The notes beneath the pieces were generated by a model. It was given only the letters and a program-made list of their open reading frames with translations. It was not told the origin of the DNA and did not search any database. A program made the position numbers and the translations under genes. Positions 10,909 to 20,854 of a stretch of 64,000 nt of DNA are shown piece by piece. This stretch comes from Pseudomicrostroma phylloplanum. Lineage: Eukaryota; Basidiomycota; Exobasidiomycetes; Microstromatales. The stretch covers positions 6,764 through 70,763 of the forward strand of contig BCHS01000015.1 of the NCBI GenBank assembly GCA_039545275.1. The letters run 5' to 3'. How positions within the stretch are numbered: position 1 is the stretch's first letter; each line of letters begins with the position of its first letter.

Positions 10909-12469
10909 ATGCTTTTCGTGGACAAGCATCGCCCCAAGTCGCTGTCGGACCTCTCGTACCACGACGAACTCTCAGAACGTCTGCGCGGACTGGCAGACAG
11001 CGAGGACCTGCCCCACCTCCTCTTCTACGGACCTTCTGGCGCCGGCAAGAAGACCAGGATACACGCATTGATCAAGGAACTCTTCGGACCTGGAGCTCAC
11101 AAGGTGGGAATCACAATCATCGGAAATGATCAGTCAGCTCGACATGCTCACCTTTGTTCTCCCCCTCCGCCATTTCACAGCTGAAAATCGATCAAAGAGT
11201 CTTCTTGAATCCCAGCAAAAGGAAGATCGACGTCAACATCATCAGCTCGACCTACCATCAAGAGATCACGCCGTCGTACGTAACACCCGCAGGGGAAGTC
11301 TTTCTGCATTATAGTGGACGCTGACTGGCATTCTACCCACTCCCCTTCTCGCACTCCGCAGAGACGCAGCAGGATACGATCGACTGGTCATCCAGGATGT
11401 GTTGAAGGAGATTGCACAGACACAACAGGTCGACGTCAGCGCAAAGCATAGGTTCAAAGGTGAGAACGACTGGGAATCGCGTATCACTCGCTTCTGACTA
11501 CCGGTCCTGACATGCTCTCCTTCACCACTCCTCCCTCACCAGTCGTCGTCATCAATGAAGCCGACTCCCTTTCCCGCGATGCTCAGTCTGCCCTGCGTAG
11601 GACAATGGAGAAGTACATGGGAAATCTGCGGCTAATCCTCTGTGCTACTTCGACGAGCAAGATCATCGCCCCAATCAGGAGTCGTTGTCTCCTCATCCGC
11701 GTAGCCGCGCCCAATGAGAAGCAGGTGAGTCGTGGAAGTGGCTGGGAGCTCAGAGGGCACTGTAAGGATGCTGATCTGGTGTGAAATTGTGTCCCTTCCT
11801 CCGATAGATGACGAGCGTGCTCCACCATGTCGCAAAGAAGGAGAAGTTCCATCTACCAGACAACGTAGCTGCTCAGATCTATGCCGACTCTGGCGGCAAC
11901 CTGAGAAAGGCGGTACTGGTCCTGGAGGCGCTGAGGATGCAGTCGTGAGTGACCCGTCAGCTGACAACAGACTCCTTGACCGTCGGCTCCTACTGACGAT
12001 GCACTCACGTCCGCTGCGCAGGCCTGACCTTTCTGGACCGATCTCCATCGCCCAGCCAGACTGGGAGCTCTACATTCACAAGATGTGCGACTCGCTCTTG
12101 TCCGAGCAGACGCCTCAGCGTCTCCTGGCCATTCGCAACAACCTCTACGAGCTGCTCGTCCACGCGATCCCGCCCAAGACGATCATCAAGTCCATGGTAG
12201 ACTATCTGGTCACGAGGGTGGACGAGAGTCTACGCATCGGTATCGTAGAAAAGGCCGCTTTCTTTGAAGGGAGGACAAAGTCGTCCAACAAGGCAATCTT
12301 CCACCTAGAGGCTTTTGCTGTTGCCGTAATGACCATGATCAAGTCGGTGAGTTGAAGAGAGGACAGACGGTGTGCAAGTACGCGGAACCCTGCAGCTGAC
12401 TATGGTCCACACGCCTTGCCTTGACTCCTCCCCCCTCAGCTCTACATGGGTATCGAATGGGACGAGTGA
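10909..12469 (+). CDS. RFC5: RFC5 (human RFC3), clamp-loader small subunit
   Basis: Seven exons (10909-11103, 11181-11275, 11362-11459, 11543-11724, 11808-11944, 12022-12346, 12440-12469) encode 353 residues, the usual length. It begins MLFVDKHRPKSL, the RFC small-subunit start. Walker A is GPSGAGKKT near residue 41. The Walker-B region reads VVVINEADSL, Asn replacing the Asp of the DExx box, as in yeast Rfc5, which is not a hydrolytic site. Then come ALRRTMEKYMGNLRLIL, the SRC motif (IRSRCLLIRV), and a C-terminal collar with TPQRLLAIRNNLYELLVH and KAIFHLEAF. It loads PCNA at primer ends and also joins the Rad24, Elg1 and Ctf18 complexes. Seven short exons make it the most intron-rich gene here. 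The last exon has only nine codons. Confidence 0.95.
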
Positions 12470-12696
12470 TCGCCAGGAATCAGGGTCCTTCGCATCTGTT
12501 GCGCGCAAATGTCAGCCGTGTACTTTTACCTGTCAATACCAACCACACTTTCATCTCGAATCTCGTCTTCGTCAGAGTGCTAGCGGTGACTGTGATATCA
12601 TTATATGTGTCCTCGGGCTTGTTCGTTGTTGAACGATAACAATTTCGTGTTGGACCTTCCGCCCAAGTCCCATCGTCCTCTGTTCTTCTCTTTGCC

Positions 12697-13426
12697 TCAC
12701 CACCCGGACCGCTTCTCCCAATCTCTGACTTGCTCCTTGCTGGCTTGTGGAAAGGGGAAAGGCTCATTGTCCCCTTGTGGCCCTCTAGACGTTTCTTGTT
12801 GGGATGCGTCCGGGAAGGGGAAAGGGTTGAGTTCGCGAGCGGTTGTGAGAAGAGGCAGGATGTCCTTTTCTTGCAGCGCTTTCTATGAGTAGAGGAGAGC
12901 GGAGGAATAGAGAGAGGATCAGACCCATCCTCGCATGCTGGATTCGGTCTCCTTTCACTGCCTTCTGCCTGGTACGCACCTTCACGCATCCCTTGTACTC
13001 TCCGAACAGTCCCCCACACTGCGTTTCCAACTCGTCCCTCAGCTTTCTCCGCCGCTCCATCTCCTCTGGTCCCGCTGCCGCCCCCGATGCCGTCCCTGAG
13101 GCTACTGCCGCTCCGCGAGCGCCCTCCTCATTGCTCGGACTAGAATTGCTGCCTCCTCCTCTGCTCCAGAAACTCCTCTTGCGCCCAGACGCTGTAGCGC
13201 CCTGTCCATCTGCTGAGGTTCCCTGACTGCCAGAGGTCGCGGCAATACTGCTGCCCGGTGTGGTGACCTGGAGGTAGTGTTCGAACCAGCGGTTGAAACA
13301 TTGGTCGTAGCGATGCTTGAGGGGTGTGCACTCCGGGGACAAGGAGGACATCTGGCCCAAGCTCGCAGGGCCATTCGTGAGCGAGGAGGACGAGGATGGC
13401 TCCGGTGATGGCGAGGCGGCTGCCAT
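12697..13426 (-). CDS. MDM35: MDM35/TRIAP1-like CHCH protein with expanded loop
   Basis: Exon 1 is 12980-13426 and exon 2 is 12697-12882. The protein has the paired twin-Cx9C signature of Mdm35/TRIAP1: the first helix reads CTPLKHRYDQCFNRWF and the second CGGLFGEYKGC. Mdm35 carries Ups1/Ups2 lipid-transfer proteins in the mitochondrial intermembrane space and is oxidised by Mia40. Normally the two Cx9C helices are about 15-20 residues apart in a protein near 80 residues. Here about 80 mostly Gly/Ser/Ala residues separate them, and after the second helix exon 2 adds about 60 residues beginning KALQEKDIL (the conserved tail), with a repeated PFPFP element. Total about 210 residues if the start is 13426; in-frame ATGs at 13522 and 13351 are alternatives, the latter matching the short family start best. 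The cysteines are intact, so the fold should be retained. Confidence 0.85.
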
Positions 13427-14172
13427 GACTACGGTCGAGGGGGTTCGAGGGGCTGCGGTGGGTCTTCGAGTCTGTTCTACCTGTTCCACTGCTACCAATG
13501 CTGCGACGATGTATGCGATCATTCCCTTGGCAGGAAGGATCAAGGTCCCCTCACCCCGTTGCCTCGCCCACGGAGATCCTTGCGGGGCTGAGCGGAGCGC
13601 GAATTCGTGCCGATCCGGATTCTTTGTCTCCACAAGACGCCGTGCAGGGCTATGGTCCTGAATGCGAGGAGCTTTCACGAGGACTAGGGAAGCACAAGCT
13701 GGTAGAAGTCAAGTGAAGACGTTGGTGTTAGGAAGGTGATGCGTGTGGAAGATTCCACACCAGCGGGCAAAAGGTAGGCGAAAACGACTTTAGCTCACGA
13801 AGCGCTCTTTGGTACCGCTCGCCTCGCGGCTCGCTGTTGGGGCCGACCCCTATCCTACCGCTGATCAGGATGTCCGATCTGCTCACTTGGGGAGTCGAAT
13901 ACGGCGCTTCTTTCGTCCGGCGTCATATCTCTTGCGGCAACGGTACCTTGCAATGACTGTTCCTGGCCGTCTCGAGCCGACAGGGCGCCGCGCTGGGCAC
14001 AAGACGGGCGCGGGCGGCTCTAACGAGGCCAGTCAGGGCCAAGGTACATCTGGTACGCTGTTACTAATGCGCAGAGATACGACGCTTGTCAGCAAAGGTA
14101 AAGGACATGTTCCTGATTCCTACTCTTGCTCTTGCTTTACATATCAATGCAGCGCTGCATGCATAATCCATC
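13427..14172. promoter_or_regulatory. Divergent promoter MDM35 / SDR
   Basis: About 745 bases between outward-facing genes. Upstream in-frame coding for MDM35 could extend to 13678 but shows no conservation that I recognise. The rest holds no convincing gene or repeat. Confidence 0.4.
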
Positions 14173-15948
14173 ATGCTTCCCCTCGACTTTGACCCCCTCC
14201 TCTATCACCCCTGCTACGAGATGGCCCTCCCAGTATCTCTGCCACTTACCCCGCGGGTAGCAAATTTGCCATATGCTGCACTACTCCTGATTTTGTTAGC
14301 TCTGCCGGTACAGCCCATCTGGGCATTGTATCTATTGGCTGCCTTCCCACTATTGCTAGCCTTGCCCTGCCTGCGCAAAGCAAGAGATGCACTTGAAGAC
14401 TTGTGGATCAGTGCACCGGGGCAACTTAAGCCATGGCTCAAGCGGACGTCCTGGTCACCAGAGGGTCAAGATGGATTGTTCAATCTGCATCGTAGCCCAG
14501 GCATGGCAGAAAATAGACTTGTTCTGGTCACTGGCGCGGATGGGGGTGTAGGTTAGTGACAGCTGAGCCGTGCGGGGGCAAAGCCCTTCCGTGCTCCTGA
14601 CTAACGACACGCTATCTGCCCCTGTCTTTTCACGGGCACAGGCTTCGAGACGGCTCTAGCGCTTCTTCTCGTGGGCTGTGACGTCCTAATGGGAATTCGA
14701 GACTTCGACCGACCTGGGCACTGGGCTCTTGTCCAAGAGCGACTCGACTGCCGCATCGTCACTGAACTCATGAAGAGAAGGGAAAACTTGAATGAAAAGT
14801 CAGCAGAAGGGAAACGCAGGGCGTCAATGACCCAAGTTGGACGGCCTCTTCCTTTCAAGTGTGACTTCACCGATATGTCGGGAGCTCGCAACGCCGCTCA
14901 AGAAGTGTGGAACATCGTCGCCAAACGCCAACAAGCTGACTCTTCCCAGAATAGTATGGTGGGCTCCATCAGTCACTACATCGGCACAGTCGGCGTTGGC
15001 TTCGACCGACCCACGGCCAAAGGCGCTCTGGTCAGCCGTTACACGGAGAATGACGACGGCATCGAGTACCAGCTAGGTATCAACGCCGTTAACCCTTTCA
15101 TCTTCACGCTCCTGGTATGGCCTCTGCTCGCTCGTCCGACTGAGGCAACAGCAGCAGCCTCAGTCGACGGTCGTATCATCCTTACCAACTCGATCGCGAA
15201 TGCGTGGAATACTCTTCCGCTAGCTATTGTACCGCAATACCACAGCTGGCAGAGCCTCAGAGATGATGGCGAGCGACGCTGGGCTGCTGGACGCTACAAC
15301 TTCAGTAAAGTGAGACCATGAGCTGGAGGATGCAAACGCAACGCTTGACTGTCGTTGACTCTTTTACTCCTACAACTTTGACCACCCCAGCTGACCCAGC
15401 TGCTCCTACTTACCAAGCTCCGAGACATCTCGCCTTCTCTGATCCTTGCTCTGCAAGAATCCCTCGAGTCTCGCCACAAGCTAATCGCGCCCTCTTTGCT
15501 CTCTCTGCATCCAGGGGAAGTCAACACGCCCTTCCTGGACCTGATGCTTCCCAGCTGGCGATGCACCTGGATCGAGCAGATGACCTGCCTCACGCCAAGG
15601 CAGGGAGCCTGGACGGGTCTGTGGGGCTGCGTAGTCGACTTGGCAGGCGTGTCACGCCCGCGACTCTCCGAGACTACCGTCAAGAGGACCTTCCTCGCCG
15701 CCAAGGGTCAGAGGATGGACAGCAAGGCAGATGTGGGCTACCACTATCTCCTCTCCCTGTGCACCTTTGGCAAGCCATGCTCCCTCGCCAGGGATGCTGG
15801 GCTGGTCAGAGATTGTTGGACACTGGTCGGTACTCGGATCGCGTCATTCTTAGAGGCCGACAGGGAGAAGACACCTTCTGCAGATGAGCTGACACTCCTC
15901 TCGTGGGAGCTGAGAGTCGGTCAGGTCGTGAAGGGCTCCTTGAAGTGA
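14173..15948 (+). CDS. Membrane-anchored short-chain dehydrogenase (SDR)
   Basis: Three exons (14173-14551, 14642-15309, 15391-15948) encode 534 residues. Residues about 30-75 contain two hydrophobic spans, then a Rossmann fold: LVLVTGADGGVGFETA is the TGxxxGxG cofactor loop, split by the first intron. CDFTD supplies the conserved acidic residue. IILTNSIAN carries the catalytic Ser, and YNFSK is the YxxxK pair. QLGINAVNPFIFTLLVWPLL corresponds to the NxxGxFxLT helix of retinol-dehydrogenase-like SDRs. The C-terminal HPGEVNTPF resembles the usual HPGxVxT motif. It is probably an NADP-linked reductase of a lipid or other hydrophobic substrate at the ER or another membrane. The exact family (retinol/steroid type or fungal-specific) cannot be fixed. 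It is about 200 residues longer than a minimal SDR because of the membrane leader, an insert near residues 175-200 and the tail. Confidence 0.82.
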
Positions 15949-16118
15949 GCAATGGCTCCCCCTTGCCAGGGCGACGGTGTTGTTATTGGTGAGGCCTTGT
16001 AGACCTGGAGAGAGACTTGCAGCCCAGCCTCTACTGTACACTTGCTAGTCTATCCATCTGTCTTGCCAATGTTCCCTGCTTTCTAACGTGCTCCAATTCT
16101 ATCATATACCCGCCCCCT

Positions 16119-17111
16119 CTACACCCGCCTTTTCCCATCTTCATGCTCCAATGTCACCCCCTTTTCATTTGCTCCCTTTGCGGCGCTGAGCAGACTAAGC
16201 CAGAGTGTCCAGGCGATACCGCAAGCGCTGGTGAAGGGCACCCTGAGCCTCAGAGGGACGAAGCGGAAGTTGACCAATTGAATCATGGGCCAGAGCTGCC
16301 AGTTGGCGAAGAGTGCCGGGAGGTACATCTGGAGGGAAGGGAGAGGAGACTGGCTCAGCGACCATCTATACAGGGCTACTATACACGTGTGACGGGCGAC
16401 TCACGTCTTCGAATTTGCCTTTTACGCCCTGCCAGTTGCGGTACTCGAGGACACCCATTGTCCCTACGAAGCAGACCAGGCCGAACGGAGCGCTGAGTAG
16501 TTGAGGTAAGGGGTAGCGAGAAAGTAGGGTCAATTGTCGCTGGAAACGACAGTGGCTCTATCTCTTCTCACTCACAAGAGGATCTGGTCAAAGGCGACGC
16601 GCTTGCCCAGGGCCAAGAGGCTGACCTTGCCCACGCTGCTCATACTCTTTGCCGCTCCACCAGCTGCACCCGCAGCGACTCCGGCCGTCATGCTACCCTT
16701 TGCAGCGGCCTGCGCTCCCGTCGATACTGCGCTGCCACCAGCAGCAGCACCAGCCCCAGCTGAAGCTGTTGCCCCAACTGTCCTGAGCGGGAAGCGGTAC
16801 TCGATGAACTTGTTCCACTCTGCCAAGAGGGGCGCCATCCCTACACCAAAGAAGGCGAATCTCCCCGTGCGTGACCAGTCCCACTTCCATGCTTCCCTAG
16901 TGGTATCAGCTGCCGATGGAGAATGTGGATGAGGCGAGGTTGCATCGTCCAGGGAGTCCAGTGTTGGGCGTGATTGATACCGCTCGAGGGACTGGGCGAG
17001 GGAGTCTGCCACGACGGATAAGGTGCCGTTTGTTACTGCCAGCGTTGCCCATGGCCGGGCAGCAAAGGAGCGCGCGTAGAATGCTCCGAAGCGGTTATAG
17101 TAGGATGCCAT
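16119..17111 (-). CDS. SYM1: SYM1/MPV17-family inner-membrane protein
   Basis: Three exons (16576-17111, 16405-16492, 16119-16328) encode 277 residues. The start MASYYNRFGAFYARSF with RPWATLAVTNGTL is the first helix of the Mpv17/PMP22 family. Later conserved blocks are RFAFFGVGMAPLLAEWNKFIE, KRVAFDQILFAPFG, the segment ending QGVKGKFED and NWQLWPMIQLVNFRFVP, which is the family signature crossing exon 3. Sym1/Mpv17 is a small channel-like protein of the inner mitochondrial membrane that supports mtDNA maintenance and heat or ethanol stress growth. A Gly/Ala/Ser-rich insert of about 60 residues lies between the first half and KRVAFDQ, in the matrix or intermembrane loop. It is divergent from the EVE-domain gene, with 248 bases between start codons. 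Confidence 0.93.
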
Positions 17112-17359
17112 AGGCGATATGGGTGTGTATAAGATACAGAGACGCTGCGGCGGGTGTCAGAAGGAGGCAGATAAGAAGAAAGAGGAAAGGACGAGGTGGA
17201 GAAGCGGCGTAAATGTGATCCGTGGCACGGGCCAGGCAGAGAGGAAGGAAGCCTGTTCCCCTTTCCGCTCTGCCTCGCCCATGGCAGCTTGCGATGGTAC
17301 CATCACTAGTATCACTCTCGCCTCGTTGCTCTCCCTTAGCTACAGCAGCCTTCGGTAGG

Positions 17360-18381
17360 ATGGTATCTCACTACCTCCTCAAGTCCGAGCCTCTGCTTCG
17401 CCTCGAGGACGGCGTGGACGTCTCTTACCCCTTCTCGCGCCTCCTCACCTCGCCCGACCAATCCACCACATGGGACGGCGTACGCAACCCACGCGCAGGC
17501 AAGACCCTCAAGGGCATGAAGGTCGGAGATGAGGCATTCTGGTACCATAGCAATACTAAGCTGCCCGAGATCGTGGGGATCGTCAAGGTTACTGTGGAAG
17601 GGGAGAATCAGCCTGATGGCACGGCTTTTGATCAGGTGAGGAGAGGGAGTATGAGGAGCAGTTGCTCCGTGTTCCTCACTCGGAATGGACCTTACCTATG
17701 ACGTCTTCTTTCTTGGATTATTCAGGCGAGCCCATACTATGATCCCAAGTCCTCAAAAGAGAAGCCGCGCTGGTTCATGGTGAGCATTACCGAACCACTT
17801 CGAGACCCTGTGACCCCCTTTGACGTGAGACATCTCCCTCCTCACATCTGCAGCCAACAGTGCAGCACGCCTACCCGCTGAAACACTCCCTCCCACTCTC
17901 CTTATTGCAACACCTCTCCTCCGCCTCCCTCACCCCCGCTCAACGGCAAGACGTCTCCTATCTAACCGACACCCAGCTGCGCTCCATTGCAGAGATGGAC
18001 CTCCTCCGCTTGGGAAGACTGAGCGTGCAGACCGTCAGCCAGGAGGCTTGGGCGGCGTTGAGCTTGATGGGGGAAAAGGGCGGATGGGGGGAGTGGAAGG
18101 GGAAGTGGAATGCTGGGAGTCAGAGCAGCAAGGGCAAGGGGAAGGACGACGAAAGGGCGCAGGTCAAGTCGGCGACGAAGAGGAAGAAAGTAGACAAGGA
18201 GCCAGTACGAGAGGCAGAGGAGCCAGCAACGCCAAAGGCGAGCCCTACAACGGACGGTCAGAGCAGCGACAGGACAGCAAAGAGAGCGAGTCCAGCGTCC
18301 GCAGAGAATGGCACCAGGAGAAAGAGTGCTCGGATAGCCAGGGCACCAGCGTCTATGGCCGGCACGAAGAAGAGATCGTGA
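17360..18381 (+). CDS. EVE-domain (THYN1-like) nuclear protein
   Basis: Three exons (17360-17635, 17726-17779, 17854-18381) give 285 residues. The start MVSHYLLKSEP, then LEDGVDVSYPFSRL, WDGVRNPRAGKTLKGMKVGD and FWYHSNTKLPEIVGIVKV, is the EVE fold of thymocyte nuclear protein 1, related to PUA/YTH readers of modified bases. Exon 2 supplies ASPYYDPKSSKEKPRWFM. Exon 3 begins PTVQHAYPLKHSLPL and includes LLRLGRLSVQTVSQEAW, the conserved end of the domain. After it comes a tail of about 110 basic and Ser-rich residues (KRKKVDKEP, RRKSARIARAP), a likely nuclear localisation and nucleic-acid-binding tail absent from bacterial members. The function in fungi is unknown. The start was set by the family alignment; an upstream in-frame ATG lies at 17291. 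Confidence 0.88.
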
Positions 18382-18603
18382 CAGCACTAGTCGATTCTGG
18401 CAGGCCAGGCCAGTCACTCGATATGGCCACGCTGAAATTGCGTTGATCGGACCTACGGGACAAGCACGCATTCTCAACACCAGGATGAGGAGACGACCTG
18501 TGTCATCGTGAATTTCAAAAGGAAGAGGTGACCGGAAAGAAGCGGCTCTGGCTGTCGTACATGTATACCATCTAAGCCCCAGTAATTGCGAAGGCGTCGA
18601 GCC

Positions 18604-20108
18604 TCACATGGTGTGATGTCGACCTTTGACGCCGGGAGGAAGCGAGATCCCAATCAATGGCATCTCGTCTCCATTCTGAGCTCCCTTGGGGTATTTGTAG
18701 CTGACCGTGAAGCGCGTGTTGAACCTCCACCCAACTCTCCAAGCAGGCTTGCCGTGACGACGCTGCTCCTCCTCGTCTTCGCCCTTGACAAGAAGATGAC
18801 AAGCGCCGCTCCCTCCTCTCTTCTTCTGTCGGAAGACGCTCAGCCACCCTTCGAGGACAACACCGTTTGTACCCAGGTACAACTCGATCCTCGGCCCGTT
18901 CTCGCAGTCGTCCAATTCAGCCACGAGCAGTCCGCTCGCAGGGTCCCTGCTAGCCTGCAACCCAAGAGAAGCAAAGAGCTTCCTCACCTCGGCCGCAGGT
19001 CCTACCAGTCCTTCCTCCTCGTTCAAGTCAAAGACGAGCGAGCCGAAGTGCGCGACGTCGTTCAGCGAGCCGCTGAGGGACCAGTGCGCGGGCGAGGCAG
19101 AGGGAGACCAGAAGGTGTTTGTGAGCCCACGAGGGGGACGACCGAGGATGAGGTGGCCGTGCGTGGGGTGCAGGACGGGAGTGAAGACGAAGCCGTCGTT
19201 GGCCTCAGAAAGAGCAGAGAGAGGAGAGGCACCTGGTGAGGAATGGCGTGAGTGGTGTGGGAGAGGAATGCCTAGCCCGAGGATGCCGTTGGGACCTTGT
19301 CGAGTGTTGCAAGGGTTCTGTAGCGAACGAACAAGGAAAGATGCCTTTGTGATCAGACTCAACATTCTTTGGAGCGTCGTGTAAGCACTCACCATCGACC
19401 TCGGAACAGCAAGCAAGACGTCCTCCGCCTCAAATCCTCCCAATGTCAACTTGTCACGGTACAAGTCCACTCCCGTAGCCTCCTCCTTATCTCCTGCCCT
19501 CCTCCTAGCCCTGGCAGACCCCTTCTTGCTGTCGATCAGATCAATGCCGAGGTCGAGGCCGAGCTGGATAGCGTGATGCGCGCCGAGTGCTGCTGTGGCA
19601 GAGCTGAGGGGATGAGAGCTGTGGGAGTGCCAGGGGCGGTAGGGTGCATGGTCGGTCTTGAAGCCTGGAGTGAGGAGGGTAGCGACAGCTGAGAATGTGC
19701 CCAAAGCTGCCATGTCAGAAAGACTCCACCATACGGTCTGACTTACTCTCTGAAGAACTCACTGGTAGACAAGATCCCCTCTACGCTCTGTCTCGGCTCT
19801 CCAACGTCAAAATGCACCGCCCACCCCTTCGCCGGGGTCGCACACCCAGCCTGCGCAGCATCCTCCGCACCACTACTCCACTGTCTGGTAAGGAGGAGCG
19901 CATCAGCTGGTGCTCGGCTCTGCAGGAGCTCCTGCTCTTCTTGCCAGACTCGGGCGAGGTCTTCCGGGGAGTAGTTGAGTAGACTGGTGGGTGGAGTAGC
20001 GATGGTGAGTGCTGCGAAGAGCAGGACGAGGGTGGCGAGCACGAGAGGCATGATGGAGAGCATTGCAAGTTGTTCTTTGCGGCTGTGTGAACGTCGCATC
20101 GCGGTCAA
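18604..20108 (-). CDS. Secreted aspartic-protease-like protein, catalytic motifs lost
   Basis: Three exons (19763-20108, 19393-19706, 18604-19317) encode about 457 residues. A strong hydrophobic signal segment (MPLVLATLVLLFAALTIA) lies near the N-terminus; ATGs at 20063 or 20051 are equally good starts. The fold is pepsin-like: WAVHFDVGEPRQSVEGIL matches the first-lobe flap strand, NGILGLGIP is the conserved DGILGLG element, and GHLILGRPP precedes the second lobe. The first DTGS position reads about LSTTLG, and the second reads FDLNEE before GLVGPAAEV, where VDTGTS is expected. Both catalytic Asp-Thr-Gly motifs are therefore missing, and hydrolysis is unlikely. The acceptor of exon 2 is ambiguous between two CAGs 18 bases apart, both in frame; neither restores the motif. 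It may be a secreted binding protein or inhibitor-like pseudoenzyme. Confidence 0.75.
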
Positions 20109-20854
20109 CAGGCAGATCGATAGGCTCGCGCGCCAGGAGGAGTAGTGGCGATCAGAGCGAGGCCAATACTAGGTGTTCTTGCTGGTGTGAGTCCGCAACC
20201 AGGCGGACTGCACAGCGATCTGTGGTTGTAAAGCGTGAAAGACAGGTGGGTAGTGGTAGGGCCGAGGTGTGGAAGCACGAAGCGGGGGAGGATCTGCTGG
20301 AGAATGGTGGTAAGGTGGTAGAGTGAGTGGAGTGGCGCAACAAGGGTAGCAAGAACGAACGAACGAACGAACGAAGTGAGCAAAACCTTTGCGCTGCGCA
20401 GGCCGGCAACCCCTTGGAGCATGAACCCTCCCCTTTCCTACTTTGCCCTGTCACATCCCCATCACGCTGCGCTGCGCCCCCTCTTCGTTCGCGGCAGCAA
20501 AGGCGGCTGTTGATTGATTGCCGGCGAAATCTTTCTCCTGAACGAACGAAGGAAACGTGACGGAAGGAAGGAACGAAGGCAGCAGTGGCGACATCTCCTT
20601 CCGCTTCGTCAGGGCCGACGACATTGCAGCAATCGCAGCGCGGGTCAGCTCGAGAGGTGCGGCCAGACCCGGACTGTGCAGCGCTGGAGAGCTCCTCTCG
20701 GATTCCGAGGCAGGTTCGTTGCGTAAGCAGATGTTCCTATTGATTGTCATGGATGCAAATACACCGTGGCTGTTTGTCATTAACTACCTTCCGAGTCGGT
20801 TTGCACCTCGTCCCTCTTATGGCGAGTCCACTCCTCCGGGAAATCCCTTCTTCA
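20109..20854. other. Intergenic between pseudoprotease and transporter genes
   Basis: About 745 bases, holding the promoter of the aspartic-protease-like gene and the 3' flank of the amino-acid transporter gene. A (GAAC)n tract sits at 20353-20375, and further GAACGAA words occur near 20540-20575. No convincing gene was seen. Confidence 0.45.
20353..20375. repeat. (GAAC)n microsatellite
   Basis: About five to six tandem GAAC units, about 245 bases upstream of the aspartic-protease-like start codon. They are in non-coding sequence. Confidence 0.85.
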
